Source: Chlorops oryzae (lineage: Eukaryota > Arthropoda > Insecta > Diptera > Chloropidae). From it: a stretch of DNA of 64,000 nt. A program made the position numbers and the translations under genes. The notes beneath the pieces are model-generated. The model searched no databases. It was not told where the DNA came from and saw nothing but the letters and a program-made list of their open reading frames with translations. This document shows, piece after piece, positions 23,787 through 35,709 of this stretch. Every line of letters starts with the position of its first letter. The first letter of the stretch is position 1. The stretch is from the NCBI GenBank assembly GCA_020466095.1, contig CM035806.1, positions 12,053,724 to 12,117,723 on the forward strand, in the 5' to 3' direction.

Positions 23787-24565
23787 ACAGTGCTGTCGAA
23801 ATGCTACTATAGTACTTTTCTTACTACTTTTTGTCTCCCCATACTACTTTAGTACTCTTTTCATTAACGTAGTAATATTTGGTTGTAAATAAATTTTATT
23901 ATAGCTTATTTGTGAGGTGAAAATAAACTGTCTGGCAAGCCTACGAACAGTTTTTTGTTCGCATATGCTTTTCGGTTTTTAGCATTCAAAAAAATAAAAT
24001 TAACTGGGGTCAAGCAATATTTTTGATGTAATTCTCGGCGTTAAGCAAAAAGCAGGGATGCCACTCCACTACGTTTTTCCATGCAGAAATAGTTTTGTTC
24101 TCTCCATTTTTATTAAAAATATTTTAATAAAGAAATTCAAAGAATGGCAACTGAAATATTCTCCTTTTTATACAAAAATGATCGCTTTTTTGATCGTTAC
24201 AGACTAAAATGTTAAATTTTTGAAACTTCTAACTTATTTCTTATGGAAATTTTTTTTTATTATATTAAGTGACGAGAAGTTTCTTTCTGCTGCTGCGGAG
24301 CTAAATGGGACAAAGTCAACAAATTAGCGATACAATAATTGGTCAATTCGGGAAAAATTTTCTCTTCTAATCGATTTTTAAGGTACTTACATTTTCCCAA
24401 AATGAATTTATATCCATAAACCAATTCTAGCAACCAAAGACATATGGAAAAAATAATATGTGAGAAGGTGTTAAAAAGTACCAAAATCCAAAACAACGTA
24501 CCAGCGTACCATTCCGTTTTCAACGTGCCAGTTTTGGTATGAAAGTACCAATATTTGCATCACTG
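23787..24565. mobile_element. Possible hAT-like remnant (CAGTG ends)
   Basis: The left end CAGTGCTGTCGAAATGCTAC and inverted right end CAGTGATGCAAATATTGGTA share the CAGTG.TG start and a GTAC-rich subterminal region, but no TSD was found. Confidence 0.3.
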
Positions 24566-24614
24566 GCTATGAGTGTGATGGTCAGGGCTGTTATAAAGAA
24601 ATCGCCAACCGAAT

Positions 24615-25028
24615 CAGTGCTGCCAGTTTGAGGGATTTTTCCCGATTTTTTATGACTTTTTGGCATCATTGAGGTCTTTTACACTTGTCAATTATTGACG
24701 TCAATTATCACTTTTTGGGTAAGAAAAGTGCATGAATTTAGAGAAAAGTTGAGTGGTTTTTGGTTTCACTTACTCGAGAGATTGGTTCGTGTCCTCTTTC
24801 ATACGTGGAAATAGGGAAGTAACTCTAAAAGCGAATAAAATTGAGAATTGGCGGTCAACAATGTGCGAAAAAGGGATTTTTTAAGGCTTGTTTTTCCAAA
24901 TGCTAATAAAAATGAAAATGCCCTTTTTTGCACTAGCAGAGAGAAAATTTATTCCCTTTTTCCAAAAATGTAGAAATCATGGAAAAAAGTCCCACATAAT
25001 GAGAAGAAATCCCTCAAGTTGGCAGCAC
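24615..25028. mobile_element. hAT-like MITE, GTGCTGCCA termini
   Basis: The left end (C)AGTGCTGCCAGTTTGAGGGA is inverted at the right end (TCCCTCAAGTTGGCAGCAC) with two mismatches. The roughly 410-bp body has no convincing coding frame. No TSD was found; the right end abuts another foldback. Confidence 0.55.
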
Positions 25029-25248
25029 GGATTTTTTGACTTTTATAAATTTAAACCATACTTTATGGAGCAAAAATTTTTCTTAACAACATTTTGCGAA
25101 CATATTTAGCGAAGCTGAACTTCAAATCGCTTTTCTTACTTCAAAAAAATTCATATTGAAGTTTAAAGTCGTTTTAATTCTTGAACAAAATTTTTACTCC
25201 ATAAAGTATGCTTTCAATTTATAAAAGTCAACAAAATCTGAGCCCTGG
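25022..25248. repeat. Foldback repeat with about 50-bp arms
   Basis: TTGACTTTTATAAATTTAAA plus CATACTTTATGGAG and AAAAATTTTT are inverted at 25185-25235. The outer bases (CAGGGCTCAGATTTT inverted at the right) resemble a hAT-type end. Confidence 0.6.
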
Positions 25249-26109
25249 TGATGCTCATTTCCATACTATCATTCTTAAATTCCTTGCATAATGGAATCTT
25301 AATTAAACCTTTCATTTTCCTTGTCTCTTGATATCTGAAAAACTTATAGTTTGTTAATATCTTTGGATTAATTCTTAACTAACTCACAATCAGCTTAACT
25401 TTACTTTAAATTTTCGATACCATATTATTGTAATTGGAATTGTTAAACAAAAATAAAACAGCAATATACAAATAAAGCGATTGAAATGAAAGTTAAAATT
25501 CCGAGCCGTTTTATTTCTTGAAAAAGAAAAAGTTTTGCGATGCTATAACCTAGATTTAGCTTCGGGGCTCCCTTAAAATTTAGATTTAGAATATAATCTA
25601 GATTTAGCTTTGGGACTCCCTTATAACATGGGTTTGATGTATCGGGGGGCGGGCTCCGTTATAACATAGATTTAGGTTATAGTTGGCTCCTAATTGGAAA
25701 AAAGGGTTGCATTTTGGCGAAGAAGAGCGGTTTTGAAAAGTATCCTTAACACTAGAAACTCGAAATGGGAATTGAACGAAAGCTGCAATGTACTGCAATG
25801 CTCCCTCTATAGTCATTAACATCCTCTCCAAAAATGTTCCTGATCGGTCCCTTATAAAGGGTACCTCCAGTACAAGGATCGGTTATGAAAATTATAAAAA
25901 CTTTTACCGAAAGTTTTTGAGATATTTTAATGAAAATTTTGGTATTCGAGCATACAAACATACATATACAAACACGTTAAATGTAATTTCCATAAATAGG
26001 AAAAGTGGGCGTAGCAAACGGTAGTTTTTTTCCGAAAAATTTCCCTTACACATAAAAATCAAAAGATACTTTAATCCAAAATTGATATGTATATTCAATG
26101 TTCTACTAT
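25249..26109 (+). repeat. Spacer ending in interspersed phrase repeat
   Basis: 25540-25700 holds three loose copies of a TAGATTTAG ... GGCTCCCTTA phrase. 25740-26030 is another member of the family at 18500 and 36290 (CTCCAAAAATGTTCCTGATC, GGTCCCTTATAAAGGGTACC, AGTGGGCGTAGCAAACG). No gene. Confidence 0.6.
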
Positions 26110-26339
26110 CAGGTGTGTGATTGGATTCCCGGGAATTCATTTCCCCGGGAAATTGAAATAAAAACTCGGGAATTTAAATATGTTCGAAATTTTTTAATTC
26201 GAAAACTTTATCGTATAGCCGCTCTTTTGTTTTTGACAATGTCATTTCTTTAAAAATTGCCATACATTCTTCAAAATATTGGAGGAACGAAATTCCCTTT
26301 CCCAAAAATTTGGGGAAAGGGAATCCAATCACATGCCCG
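26110..26339. mobile_element. MITE, TGTGATTGGATTCCC inverted ends
   Basis: The two ends share a 15-bp perfect inverted TGTGATTGGATTCCC, extending outward to about 21 bp with four mismatches. The 230-bp body carries a second CCCGGGAATTC-type inverted motif. TSD not resolved. Confidence 0.6.
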
Positions 26340-27315
26340 TATGTCATAGAATCTTGCCCATGACTTTGAATAGCAGTGTCATCTGCATATTTTTATATTT
26401 AATTGCATTTTCAATGTTGCTCAAAACGAACACTGTGATGATGTTGGTTTACTTAAGGCATACTCTGTCCCGTACGCTCGGGTTTTTGCATAAAGCCAAA
26501 AGAAATCGTTGATAAAAATAAATACACAGCAAACATAAAAAAGACGAGAACATTTCTCTTAAAAAATCGAAAACGTTCTCATATAATGATTACAGATACT
26601 GTCTGGTTGTAATTTGTTAAGAGATAAACAAACACAAAATGGCATAATCAATGCCACGATGGATTTTTTTGTTATTGCTACTTTTCATTTATAAAGTATG
26701 GCACCGGCTGTTGATTGTCAACAGGAATTTACGCGCCATTTTTAAAAAAAAAAAAAACGAACAACTTCAAATTTAATACCAAGAGATATCAAAATGGCTA
26801 CAGAAAATATTACTCCGAATCGATATCAATCAAAATTTGTGCAAAGGACAGCCATCTTATGAGACTAAAAGATTCACAGATTTTAATACATGCAATTATT
26901 TGATAGATTATTGTAAAGCGGACAAAGCGTTCCGTCGAGACAGAGAGAAATGACAGGCATTAATTTCCTCATTTTGCTCATATAAAAATCAGCCTGAAAT
27001 GAACTTAGTCGTGTTACCTTGAATGTATGTAGGAGCATGTACCCAATGTTGACGGTTAATTGTTGCGCACGTCTGACCGCGAACACATTTAAGCTTATCA
27101 TATTCAAACAACTCAGGGCTGCATTCCATTTCACCTCACGCTGAGGCTCACTTTCATCGAAGGTTAAAAATGGCTCGCATCATCAATTCCGGCTGACGGA
27201 TTTTTCTATGAAATGTTCCAAAACGTATAAACGTTTTCGGATATTGTGCGAGCATTTATTTTTCAGATGCCTCAATATTTGGGGGGGAAAAATAAAGCAT
27301 AAAAGTGAAAATAAT
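26340..27315. other. Spacer, no gene seen
   Basis: Unique sequence; short frames lack splice or domain support. Confidence 0.5.
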
Positions 27316-27578
27316 GATATCGCACCCTTGCTACTAAATCGGTACAATTCAAAATTTCGCAAAATTTCTCGAAAATCATTCAATCTCTCTTGAAACTAAA
27401 GTGCAATATTATTTTTTCTAAACTTATATAACTCTCAATCGACTGCTGCATCAGTCAATGCAAGCGTTAATTCTCTAGTTGTTGGGTTTCTTACAGAAAA
27501 ATGCAATCGAACATAAAAAAAAATTGATTTAAAAAAAAATTATGAATTATGCCGAATTATTAGCAAGGGTGGGATATG
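27316..27578. mobile_element. MITE related to 11289-11544
   Basis: The left end GATATCGCACCCTTGCTACT and inverted right end (CATATCCCACCCTTGCTAAT) match each other and resemble the family at 11289. The adjacent CGGTACAATTCAAAATTT also matches that element's subterminal CGGCACAATTCAAAATTT. Confidence 0.6.
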
Positions 27579-29357
27579 TAAACAGTTTTTATTCCCCTTC
27601 AGTTTTGTTGGGCACTTTGCTCAATTCATGGAGCCTTATAAAGAATTATGCTGTCGACGTTACATAATTCATGGAAAATTATGATAAATTATGAAAATTT
27701 CCTTATAAGTATATGTACATATATTGTATTTAGGTTATTCTTAAGGAAATTTTTATTTACGAACTTGTATTGGTACCCTTCGAAAATGTCTTCTTTTTCT
27801 AGAAAATTAAAGATTAAAATTAAAATTATCACAATAATTGATAAACTTCGTTATCGTATTTAAATAACAAATCTTCTTGGCTGTCACTCTAGTGACAAAA
27901 AGGTTAAGATACTCAATTCTTTTATTTCATTTTCCAAGTCTTGAGTCACAAAGTGAAAGAAAAAGAAGAAAAAAAATCAATGAGCACTTTAAGATCATGT
28001 ATGTAGGTATGTTAATTTCATATTGGGGCTTTCGAGAACTAAAAATAGGTTCTTGAAAAATTCATTTTACCAGTAGCTAGTTTGGTTGTTAAAATTGCTT
28101 TGCCCAAAAATTGACCACAGTGCGATGTTGCAATTAATCATCCGCATATCAAAATAATCAACTTGCGTACACAGCAACAGTCATTCTGTATTTTGCATGT
28201 ATCATTGTTGCATAATGAACAGGTTCTCATTTTTTTTTTTTTTTTTTTTTTTTTACCATATATTAAGGCATCTTTGTAGACAAAATTTAAAATTTTTATT
28301 TTTAGTGTCTAGCTTTGCCTTGTTATATTTAGGGCAAGAATTTCACTCGCATAGGTGAAACTGCAAGAAAAAAAAAAAAAAAAAACAGTACAAATACTTC
28401 CTCTTATTGTTTGTCTGAATTAAGAGCTGGAGTGTACTCATACAATACCCATTATATAAATATTGGAGTTGACGATTCGGGAATGCAAAAAAAAAAAAAA
28501 TGTATTTATTTCAGTAGAGAAAGTACATGTGGGAAATTTTTGTCCACAATGAAGATTTGCAGCTGTTTATTACACTCTCTCTTTGGGTCATCTCTCTGAC
28601 CCCGTTGTCACGTAATAGGGAGTTATACCGATAGCTGACCTACAAATAAAGAAGAGTGGGTGGATGGGAACGTTTGCCTTTAATTTGAATAATAACATTT
28701 ATTTTTCGAAAAAAAAAATTGTATAAATGCCAGGTTCAAGTACACAGGTGTTTCATAATTTTCAGGGTTCTCGGAACATTGAAAAGGCTGTGGACGAACC
28801 ATTGAATGGCTTTGTGTCGGTGTTAAGTACATTTTAAACCGTTTTCTAAACTTGATATTTTGCCCTTTTACTTAATTTTTTTTTTGGGTTGAATATGGCA
28901 ATCAGTTTTTACCTTAAGTTTTTTATTTTTTTTTTATTTGATTTCACTATAAAACTGTATATCGTGATTACTTTGTCGTAGCACTTTTTGATTCCTCACA
29001 TATCCTACGGAGTTTGAACCCCATAAAACCCAATTACGCCCCTGTGCGATCTAGTTTAATTGCTGAACTTGAAAATTATTCTTAATTTAATGACGACAAT
29101 ATGTTTCTCTTACGCTTTTAAAATATAAAAAAAATAAAAATTTTCTTTTAACCCTTTAATTCTTAGCTTCGTCTGTAGACGGAGTTTCTTCGAATAAAAA
29201 AAAAAAAATATCAAATTCCTTGTTCTCTAACCGAAATTAGTCCCATCGGATAAGTATTTTCATAATAATAAAAAAAAAAAAAATTGTGCATTAGAGGGTT
29301 AATAGCAGATATGCATTTGGATCGAGAAAGAAGATCTTTTATATGTTTTTAGACTTA
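27579..29357. other. AT-rich spacer, no gene seen
   Basis: Several poly(A)/poly(T) runs (for example 28230-28254 and 28370-28385); AATTATG repeats near 27640-27690. Nothing coding is supported. Confidence 0.5.
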
Positions 29358-29913
29358 CGGTCGAGTCTGGGCAGTGCGAACTAATTTTTGCAAGGCCTGT
29401 TCATACTAGCGAGGCTGTTCACACTATCGAGTCTCAATTTTTATATGTTAATTTTTCTTCATGCGTTTCAAATATGAGCACGAAAAAGGTCCAGAAACAA
29501 TTTTTTATATTAATGAGCTCAGTTTTTTCCAAAAAAAATTTAATAGGGTCGTTTGTTTCTTACGTTCTCCTAATGAATTTTGAACGGAATTCATGCGAAA
29601 AGTTAGAAACGCAGCGTTGTCTGTTGTCCATTAATTACGTAAGGGAGATTTTGACCATTTTTTGACCGCCCCCTCCTAGCTCCTAGCATGTAAGTTATAA
29701 ATTCATTAATAACTTTCATTATGAAAAATAAAAATAAATTTAAAAATTTAACCATAAATCAGACTTCCACGTAAGCAAGCATAAGATTTGTCGAACCCAC
29801 ACCACCCTTTTTATGCTTACGGAATTAATGGACGGCCCCTAAGTCTCAGTCGATGTGCTCAAGCCACCAAGATGTTCAGTCTATCCGTGGTTCAAACTAT
29901 CCAGACACGACTG
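29358..29913. mobile_element. pogo-like element with nested MITE
   Basis: The left end CGGTCGAGTCTGGGCAGTGC and inverted right end CAGTCGTGTCTGGATAGTTT are flanked by TA (29356-29357, 29914-29915). Inside, 29620-29838 (TCCATTAATTACGTAAG ... TTAATGGACGGCCCC) is a degraded member of the Harbinger-like MITE family seen at 11884. Confidence 0.5.
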
Positions 29914-31307
29914 TATATAATCTAGTTTTAGGGGCTGTTTCCACTACAGACGCATTTAGATTTTTCACAAATTTTAAGAATGCTCAAATATCGCTTTAAT
30001 TCTGTAAAGTTGTTTAAACTTAAAACATCGGAGTTATCATGATCTGAGAGAATGCATTAAAAATTGGTAAATATGTTCAGTTTCATATATTTTCTTCAGT
30101 CTTTTACGATTCAGAAGTCTTTTCACCAATTTACCAAATTCAATTTCACAAATTACTCGAACCTGAACGGGTTAGCAAAAATCAATTAAATAGTATGAAA
30201 TACCTTATATAAAATTTTCGAAATTAATAATAATTTTATTTTAGAACCATCGGTTAATCATGACTGGAACTTTAAAATTTTAGATAAGATTCCCAAACTA
30301 TTTTCCATCGTTTTCGAGAATTTTTACTGTTTTTTTCGTTAAAAGTTTTTTTTTTTTTTTTTTTTTTTGTTTTGGCTAATAAAACTGTAAAATAAATTTC
30401 AGTATGTTTAATCAGTGTAGTGTTTGCTTTGGTCGTTTTCAAAGAGAAAATATTTGGTTTTTTTTTTATGAGAAAAATGTTGGTTGTACCCTGCTCAGCA
30501 GTGAGATCGTCCGATAGTTCCATGGAATCAGATTGGTGAATGCTGGTCTCGGCAATGGCGGAAGCAGACGTAGCTTTTAATGCAAACAAATTTTAAATAT
30601 TTGAAGGGGAACAAGTAAATATTACAATTTATTTGACTTGCGGCATTTGGCAGTTTCTCTGTTCTTCGAACGTGGAGACACTTTATGTACATTTTTCTGT
30701 CAATATATGTACATACATATATGTGTGCATTAACTGCGACAACTGCACTAAAAGAAACAAAATTCATTTATTTTATTTGTTTTCTTCTCTCTCTCTCTCT
30801 CTCTCTTCTCTTAATTCTCTTCATTATTTAAATTAACATTCGGCGCAGTAAAAATAAAATTCGAAATTCGTTGTCGAAAGATGTAAAAAAAAAGGGAGGA
30901 AAAAAAAATAGATACCAATGTGGGCAACTATTTCATCCACAAAATAGTTGTTGTCTTCTCATCCCCTTCCAACTTTGACAAGACCTTGAGGTGTCGTTCA
31001 TCGCTTTTTGTGATTAAAAAAACACAAACTCTTTCGCTTGGGCCTGGTGGAATAGGTATTTGGGATATTGAATGCTATTCGGTGTTTGAATTACATTTCT
31101 ATTGCTCATGATCTCGGCCCGGTTTTTTCTTCTTGCTTTTTTTATATTCTTTTTTTTTTTTTTGGATGACATTTACATTGGTATATCGTAGACAATAATT
31201 TACAATTCTAAAAAAAAAATTTGCTCGTTTTAGAGAATCGCATAAAATCCGTGTCACTGTTCATATTAACCCATTATTGAACGAATATTTGAGTAGTTAA
31301 ACCTTAA

Positions 31308-32032
31308 GGGGGTCTTCTCATTGAGCAACTTTTTTTTCGACTTTTTTTTTTTGCATTTATTTATAGCTTGGGTAGTTGTGAATATGCCCCTAAAAGGATT
31401 TTTTGAAATTCGAAATAGTTTAGAGAATATAGCCTTCTTTGTCGAGCAAGATCTGCGCTAAAACGAGTAATTTTTGCGTTGCTTCAAACTTAAACGCGTT
31501 TATCTCGAAACCACGTTTTTCGAACTGGCGGCCATGATATCTCCAGTTCAACTGAACCGATTTTCATGAAACAAAGTGGAATCGACGCAGAATTGTCACC
31601 ATTCTCGGGTGAACCTCGACCATAATTTTAAAAAATTTTTTACTATTTTTTTACACTAAACTACAAAAAAAAGCCCGAAATAAAATTTTTTTTTGAATGG
31701 CCGCCATTTTGTCAAAAAAAATCACAAAATTAAACTTGAGGTTCACCCGAGAATTACATCTATACTGATTATAACTCTGTTTTTTTTTTTTTTATTTCGG
31801 ACGCTCCGGAGACCCGGAATCGTGGCCGCCGTGACGGCACCTTTTTTTCACCACCAACTTTGAAGTCTACTTTTTGAACAGCCCACGTATCGAGGTAAAA
31901 AAATTTTTTTTATTTACTTTGAACCTTTTGTAATACAATAAATAAAAAAAGTTTTCAATTATTCTTTGCGTTTTCAAATAAGAATTTTTTTAAAAAGGGT
32001 CCAAAAAACGGGTTTTCAATGAGAAGACCCCC
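31308..32032 (+). mobile_element. TTAA-flanked MITE, copy 1
   Basis: 725 bp from GGGGGTCTTCTCATTGAGCA to ...TTTTCAATGAGAAGACCCCC. TTAA is on each side (31304-31307, 32033-32036). Exact TTAA targeting is diagnostic of piggyBac-type transposition. Sister copies are at 34114-34841 and, inverted, 47557-48288. No transposase. Confidence 0.8.
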
Positions 32033-32080
32033 TTAAGGAAGGTCGAAAAATCAATGATTGTTACTATTTCATTGACAGCC

Positions 32081-32297
32081 TTTGTGCCGTAGGTAGTTGG
32101 CCGAGATGCCAATTTACGAAGTGAGACGCCCTGGGTTCGACTCCCAGCTCAGGTCGCGGATGTTGTTTAGTTTTTCTGTTTTTCTTTTTGGTTAACCGTT
32201 TTTTTTTTTTTTCGTGGTATCACATCGGGCCCATGTGAGGCCTAAGTGTGTGTCAACCTTCATGGTGGCAGCCACATTAACCCAACCTAACCAAATA
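32081..32297 (+). repeat. tRNA-derived SINE, copy 1
   Basis: The head has an A-box-like GGTAGTTGGCCGAGATG and a near-consensus B box GGGTTCGACTCCC, spaced as in a tRNA. A T-rich tract and a GCAGCCACATTAACCCAACC tail follow. The acceptor stem does not pair as a functional tRNA, so it is a SINE. Confidence 0.65.
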
Positions 32298-32360
32298 TTT
32301 CTTTTCGAATTTTGATAAAATGCTGACAGATGAGGGTATGTATTTCTTTGCCTTTGACTG

Positions 32361-32632
32361 TTCGATATCTTCGCGAGTCCAGAATCTCGATATCGAGAAA
32401 TTTGATTTTCGCGAACTCGTCTCGATATCTTCGCGAGTCCAGAATCTCGATATCGAGAAATTCAATTTTCTCGAATTCGTCTCGATATCGTCGCGAGTGA
32501 AAAATCGCGATATCGAGAAATTCAGCTTTCTCGAATTCGTCTCGATATCGTCGCGAGTGCAAAATCGCGATATCGAGAAAATTTAGTTTTCTCGAATTCG
32601 TCTCGATATCGTTACGATATCATCCTCGTTTT
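32361..32632. repeat. 60-bp tandem repeat, about 4.5 units
   Basis: Units are exactly 60 bp and align with no indel: CTCGATATC(T/G)TCGCGAGT..., then (C)TCGATATCGAGAAATT and TCTCGAATTCGT. Because 60 is divisible by three, both strands stay open, giving 20-residue repeats (DIEKF.FLEFVSISSRV on plus; SRRYRDEF on minus). Each unit contains the palindrome TCTCGATATCGAGA or CGATATCG. Confidence 0.95.
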
Positions 32633-33068
32633 TGTGTTTATTGGGCAATTTTAAAAAATGCTCAAAAATGCGGCTTTGAATTACATGTAATTGTTGTTGT
32701 TCTTAAAACAGCATTTTTCAGCATCTTGAGAAAATGCGATAAAAATGCTAAAAACCGTCTAGTTTTCATTGATATTTTCTTCAAATTTTTAACATTTCAA
32801 AGCCTACTTCAAAGAATTCAAATATTTTTCCGAACAAAAATTCAATTTTTCACAAAATGCTAAATGCGAAACGCAGTGGAAACGGGTCTAGCATCTTTAA
32901 AGATGCAAATGCTAAATGCGGTGTAGTGGAAATAGCCCCTTATATGAAAAATTTGTATCGAAAATTGTTGAACTTATGTTAATTTTTAAAGTTTTTAAAG
33001 CAAACCATCGGAGGGTTAATCATGATAAACTAGGAAGCAGTTAAAATTTTGGTAAATTATGTATCAGA
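32633..33068. other. Right end of Harbinger-like element and junction
   Basis: 32640-32939 is AT-rich with repeated AAAATGC/AGCAT words and ends in the GGGGC TIR. 32940-33068 is weakly similar to 30203-30288. Confidence 0.5.
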
Positions 33069-33578
33069 GATTCCCAAACTATTTTCCAGTCGTTTTCGAA
33101 GAAGTCTTTTCACCGTCGTTCCTCTTTAATACGAAAAAAAAGATTTTTTTTTTTTTTTTTTTTTTTTGTTTTGGCTAATAAAACTGTAAAATAAATTTCA
33201 GTATGTTTAATCAGTGTAGTGTTTGCTTTGGTCGTTTTCAAAGAGAAAATATTTGGTTTTTTTATGAGAAAAATGTTGGTTGTACCCTGCTCAGCAGTGA
33301 GATCGTCCGATAGTTCCATGGAATCAGATTGGTGAATGCTGGTCTCGGCAATGGCGGAAGCAGACGTAGCTTTTAATGCAAACAAATTTTAAATATTTGA
33401 AGGGGAACAAGTAAATATTACAATTTATTTGACTTGCGGCATTTGGCAGTTTCTCTGTTCTTCGAACGTGGAGACACTTTATGTACATTTTTCTGTCAAT
33501 ATATGTACATACATATATGTGTGCATTAACTGCGACAACTGCACTAAAAGAAACAAAATTCATTTATTTTATTTGTTT

Positions 33579-33619
<41 letters not shown>

Positions 33620-34113
33620 TAATTCTCTTCATTATTTAAATTAACATTCGGCGCAGTAAAAATAAAATTCGAAATTCGTTGTCGAAAGATGTAAAAAAAA
33701 AGGGAGGAAAAAAAAATAGATACCAATGTGGGCAACTATTTCATCCACAAAATAGTTGTTGTCTTCTCATCCCCTTCCAACTTTGACAAGACCTTGAGGT
33801 GTCGTTCATCGCTTTTTGTGATTAAAAAAACACAAACTCTTTCGCTTGGGCCTGGTGGAATAGGTATTTGGGATATTGAATGCTATTCGGTGTTTGAATT
33901 ACATTTCTATTGCTCATGATCTCGGCCCGGTTTTTTCTTCTTGCTTTTTTTATATTCTTTTTTTTTTTTGGATGACATTTACATTGGTATATCGTAGACA
34001 ATAATTTACAATTCTAAAAAAAAAATTTGCTCGTTTTAGAGAATCGCATAAAATCCGTGTCACTGTTCATATTAACCCATTATTGAACGAATATTTGAGT
34101 AGTTAAACCTTAA

Positions 34114-34841
34114 GGGGGTCTTCTCATTGAGCAACTTTTTTTTCGACTTTTTTTTTTTTGCATTTATTTATAGCTTGGGTAGTTGTGAATATGCCCCTAA
34201 AAGGATTTTTTGAAATTCGAAATAGTTTTAGAGAATATAGCCTTCTTTGTCGAGCAAGATCTGCGCTAAAACGAGTAATTTTTGCGTTGCTTCAAACTTA
34301 AACGCGTTTATCTCGAAACCACGTTTTTCGAACTGGCGGCCATGATATCTCCAGTTCAACTGAACCGATTTTCATGAAACAAAGTGGAATCGACGCAGAA
34401 TTGTAACCATTCTCGGGTGAACCTCGACCATAATTTTAAAAAATTTTTTACTATTTTTTTACACTAAACTACAAAAAAAGCCCGAAATTAAAATTTTTTT
34501 TTGAATGGCCGCCATTTTGTCAAAAAAAATCACAAAATTAAACTTGAGGTTCACCCGAGAATTACATCTATACTGATTATAACTCTGTTTTTTTTTTTTT
34601 TATTTCGGACGCTCCGGAGACCCGGAATCGTGGCCGCCGTGACGGCACCTTTTTTTTCACCACCAACTTTGAAGTCTACTTTTTGAACAGCCCACGTATC
34701 GAGGTAAAAAAAATTTTTTTATTTACTTTGAACCTTTTGTAATACAATAAATAAAAAAAGTTTTCAATTATTCTTTGCGTTTTCAAATAAGAATTTTTTT
34801 AAAAAGGGTCCAAAAAACGGGTTTTCAATGAGAAGACCCCC
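34114..34841 (+). mobile_element. TTAA-flanked MITE, copy 2
   Basis: Same element as 31308-32032, carried by the segmental duplication; TTAA at 34110-34113 and 34842-34845. Confidence 0.8.
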
Positions 34842-34888
34842 TTAAGGAAGGTCGAAAAATCAATGATTGTTACTATTTCATTGACAGC

Positions 34889-35107
34889 CTTTGTGCCGTA
34901 GGTAGTTGGCCGAGATGCCAATTTACGAAGTGAGACGCCCTGGGTTCGACTCCCAGCTCAGGTCGCGGATGTTGTTTAGTTTTTCTGTTTTTCTTTTTGG
35001 TTAACCGTTTTTTTTTTTTTTTTTTCGTGGTATCACATCGGGCCCATGTGAGGCCTAAGTGTGTGTCAACCTTCATGGTGGCAGCCACATTAACCCAACC
35101 TAACCAA
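34889..35107 (+). repeat. tRNA-derived SINE, copy 2
   Basis: Duplicate of 32081-32297 with the same A- and B-box-like blocks and a slightly longer T run. Confidence 0.65.
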
Positions 35108-35170
35108 ATATTTCGTTTCGAATTTTGATAAAATGCTGACAGATGAGGGTATGTATTTCTTTGCCTTTGA

Positions 35171-35709
35171 ATGGTGAGTAAAAGCAAATATCTGCCCTTT
35201 TAATGAGCGAAAGTTAATATTATAAAAGCTTACGAATTAAAAGAATATTGGAATAAAGCAATAAAATACTCCCAAATGGGAATGTAATAAATTTGTTTTT
35301 CGATCGTATTGAGGAAGACAATTTACCTGCATAGCCGGACATGAACGGGTTAAATTGAAGAAAAGGTTGCACTTTTATACTATATAGAACCGCACACTCG
35401 TCTTTCCAAAATTGAGAAAGAAAAAAACTATTGATTGCCGGAAAGCAATTAGATCCCGAGTTTAGTCTTCTTAGGCAAGGTCAAAGAGAACAGGCTTGAA
35501 TTCAATTAATTTTTAGCCATAAATAGGAAAATCTATAAAATCGATTTGCTCAAAATTTAAGAAGACAACACACTACTTAACAAATTGCGCCTCTTTTTTT
35601 TCGATTGAAATCTCCATTTTTTCATCGTTCCTTAGAGTAACTAAATTTGGAATTGAACAATTAAATCAATTACTTTCTAACTGGACCTCATTTTAGTCTT
35701 CTGCTTAAG
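35171..35709. other. Spacer, no gene seen
   Basis: AT-rich unique sequence. Confidence 0.5.

Larger units (their letters stand above)
30289..32357. repeat. Segmental duplication, copy 1 (2.07 kb)
   Basis: Nearly identical to 33069-35170 apart from the first about 110 bp and length changes in T, A and CT runs. It contains, in order, a long T run (minus-strand poly-A tail-like), a (CT)n tract, a TTAA-flanked MITE and a tRNA-derived SINE. Mixed content argues for a duplicated block rather than one transposon. Confidence 0.85.
29931..32939. mobile_element. Harbinger-like composite element, TTA TSD
   Basis: The left end GGGGCTGTTTCCACTACAGA and inverted right end GGGGCTATTTCCACTACACC match closely. 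TTA is duplicated on both sides (29928-29930, 32940-32942). TTA/TAA duplications with GGGGC ends are characteristic of PIF/Harbinger. The interior holds copy 1 of a segmental duplication and a 60-bp tandem repeat, so the 3-kb span is probably a MITE split by later insertions. No transposase seen. Confidence 0.6.
33069..35170. repeat. Segmental duplication, copy 2 (2.1 kb)
   Basis: Second copy of 30289-32357. Differences are mostly homopolymer lengths and a longer (CT)n run (about 33582-33614 against 30788-30807). Homology stops abruptly at CTTTGA (35170); the 60-bp repeat is not present after this copy. Confidence 0.85.

Noticed and set aside
30272..30589. Minus-strand frame MFALKATSASAIAETSIHQS and its duplicate at 33110-33385
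   Set aside because: It starts at a non-ATG-supported or weak context, runs into a poly-A-like tract, and is inside the duplicated block; could be a retrocopy scrap but nothing confirms it.
32081..32160. Functional tRNA gene
   Set aside because: A and B boxes are present but the acceptor stem does not pair and a SINE-type tail follows; same verdict at 34889 and 39553.
32287..32562. 20-residue repeat protein encoded by the 60-bp array
   Set aside because: Open frames on both strands follow from the period being divisible by three; no start, promoter or splice evidence.
32361..32632. CRISPR-like array
   Set aside because: Contiguous 60-bp tandem units without unique spacers in a fly genome; not a CRISPR.
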